Shown here: positions 63,029 to 64,000 of the stretch, in pieces
Numbering within the stretch: position 1 is the stretch's first letter
Layout of the letters: each line of letters starts with the position of its first letter
Source: Streptococcus uberis
GTDB lineage: Bacteria > Bacillota > Bacilli > Lactobacillales > Streptococcaceae
Direction of reading: 5' to 3'
Assembly (NCBI RefSeq): GCF_900475595.1
Contig: NZ_LS483397.1
Coordinates: 1,025,001 to 1,089,000 of the forward strand
Length of the DNA: 64,000 nucleotides
Notes under the pieces: generated by a model
Databases searched by the model: none
Told to the model about the DNA's origin: nothing
The model's input: the letters and a program-made list of their open reading frames with translations, nothing else
Program-made: the position numbers and the translations under genes

Positions 63029-63883
63029 TTAAAGTGTCACATCCTTTAATTCTGGGATGTATTTGTAAAGGGCTTTGGCGATGCCGTCGTGGTCGTTGTC
63101 GTCTGTGACATCGTAAGCAACCTCTTTCAATTCATCGATGGCGTTGCCCATGGCGATGCCGTATTTAACATATTTAAGCATGGCCAAGTCATTTTGGGCG
63201 TCGCCGAAGGCCATCATTTCATCGCTTGAAATGCCCATTTCTTCGAAGGCTTTTTCGATAGCCACATCTTTTTCCACGCCCTTAGCATTGAATTCATAAT
63301 AGAAAGGCGCGGTCATTCCGGTACGGGCACGCTCTTTAAATGGCGCACCCATTTTTTCTGCATTTTCGGCCATATAATCAGATGAAGCTGCTACCAAAAT
63401 TTTTGATACTTCGAAATCCACGAAGTCTGCCAAATCAGCTTTTTCGCAGATCAAAAATTCATTAGAACGTGTCTCATATTGAATAATGTCCATATCACCA
63501 TTTGGCGTATGAATCATTCCCTTAAAGGCATCATTCAAATACATGTATTCATCCTTGTTAACCATGGGAATACAATCGAATTGCTTCAAGTGTTCCAAAA
63601 TTTCCTTAGCTAATTCTGTCGGCATAGCCTTCTCGTAATAGACTTCATTGGTCTGACTATTGATAATCAACCCACCATTGTAACAAATGAAAATGCCGTT
63701 ATTGTGCTCAAAATCTAACCAGCGACCAAAGCGTCTTAAACCATTTTCACTTCGAGCTGACGCAATAGCTAAACGGATACCCAATTTTTGAGCTTTTAAT
63801 AAAGCTTCCTTGGTTTCAACAGTAATCTCTTTTTGAGAGTTGGTCAAAGTGCCATCAATGTCTAAAATAATGGCTTTAATCAT
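63029..63883 (-). CDS. Cof-type HAD family hydrolase
   Basis: A 284-residue HAD IIB phosphatase. Motif I is ILDIDGTLTNSQK (about 6-18), the Ser/Thr motif is LAIASARSENGLRRFG, and the closing motif is MAFGDAQNDLAMLKYV (about 223-238) followed by GIAMGNA. The cap domain lies between about 85 and 190. It is a different paralogue from the one at 57.9 kb. It has AAAGGAG upstream and its own terminator. Substrate unknown; sugar phosphates are likely. Confidence 0.92.
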   Translation of the reverse strand: MIKAIILDIDGTLTNSQKEITVETKEALLKAQKLGIRLAIASARSENGLRRFGRWLDFEHNNGIFICYNGGLIINSQTNEVYYEKAMPTELAKEILEHLKQFDCIPMVNKDEYMYLNDAFKGMIHTPNGDMDIIQYETRSNEFLICEKADLADFVDFEVSKILVAASSDYMAENAEKMGAPFKERARTGMTAPFYYEFNAKGVEKDVAIEKAFEEMGISSDEMMAFGDAQNDLAMLKYVKYGIAMGNAIDELKEVAYDVTDDNDHDGIAKALYKYIPELKDVTL

Positions 63884-63936
63884 GACAAACTTTTCTCCTT
63901 TTCTTTTAAATACTTGAACAAGACTATAGACAAATC

Positions 63937-64000
63937 GTGATTAACTTGACAGTCTTAATTCTTGTATCAGCAATCTATTTCATGCTTATTTCTATTATTA
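63937..64000 (+). CDS. possible start of a membrane protein, cut by the window edge
   Basis: From GTG 63937 the plus strand reads INLTVLILVSAIYFMLISII, a single hydrophobic helix, and stays open to the edge. All minus-strand frames have early stops here. No strong ribosome site is seen, so the start is doubtful. Confidence 0.25.
   Translation, partial: MINLTVLILVSAIYFMLISII

Overview
The window looks like a low-GC Gram-positive chromosome, most likely a pyogenic-group Streptococcus (S. parauberis, S. uberis, S. iniae or a close relative). Reasons: the tmRNA encodes the streptococcal tag AKNTNSYALAA, extended -10 promoters (TGnTATAAT) are frequent, and a cpsYABCD capsule core sits beside purine nucleoside phosphorylase genes. 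The species call is inference from gene content. I see no prophage, insertion sequence or CRISPR array.

Layout. 1-8.2 kb: a signal-peptidase-like fragment, pfkA-pyk (glycolysis), dnaE, then a GntR regulator with an ABC exporter. 8.2-13.2 kb: a VTT membrane protein, tmRNA, a DUF3862 lipoprotein, tRNA-Arg(CCG), rpsA, tRNA-Tyr/Gln, a DUF2969 protein and ilvE. 13.3-19.6 kb: parC, a DUF1232 gene and parE, with two structured intergenic regions, then plsY. 19.6-28.2 kb: pyrC, ung, an amino-acid permease and binding protein without an ATPase, amidase, PEBP, DUF1398, GNAT, and pyrE/pyrF behind a PyrR attenuator. 28.2-45.1 kb: an unknown gene, then a complete Wzx/Wzy capsule locus on the minus strand. 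Its strain-specific middle (about 30-39.5 kb) is visibly much richer in A+T than the flanks, which suggests acquisition by exchange. cpsY diverges at 45.3 kb. 46.2-51.2 kb: a nucleoside-salvage cluster rpiA-deoB-arsC-punA-deoD ending in a HEPN-like gene. 51.3-64 kb: mnmE, a frameshifted CPBP protease gene, pepV, a nitroreductase, uvrC, HAD phosphatases, gabD, a HicAB toxin-antitoxin pair, a Fic protein and a possible partial gene at the edge.

How it works together. The capsule locus has regulation and export (cpsY, cpsABCD), a likely bacillosamine/AAT-type sugar route (PglF-like dehydratase, DegT aminotransferase, PglC-like priming transferase), four glycosyltransferase candidates, polymerase, flippase, two acyltransferases and UDP-glucose dehydrogenase, so glucuronic acid is an expected component. 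The salvage cluster interconverts nucleosides and ribose phosphates.

Most worth a second look: a signal peptidase I homologue lacking both catalytic residues; an orphan HEPN protein; five genes whose promoters sit 6-7 nt from the start codon with no ribosome site (candidate leaderless mRNAs); a single-base frameshift in the CPBP gene; three evenly spaced repeats upstream of fic; and intergenic repeats near parE, parC and deoD.
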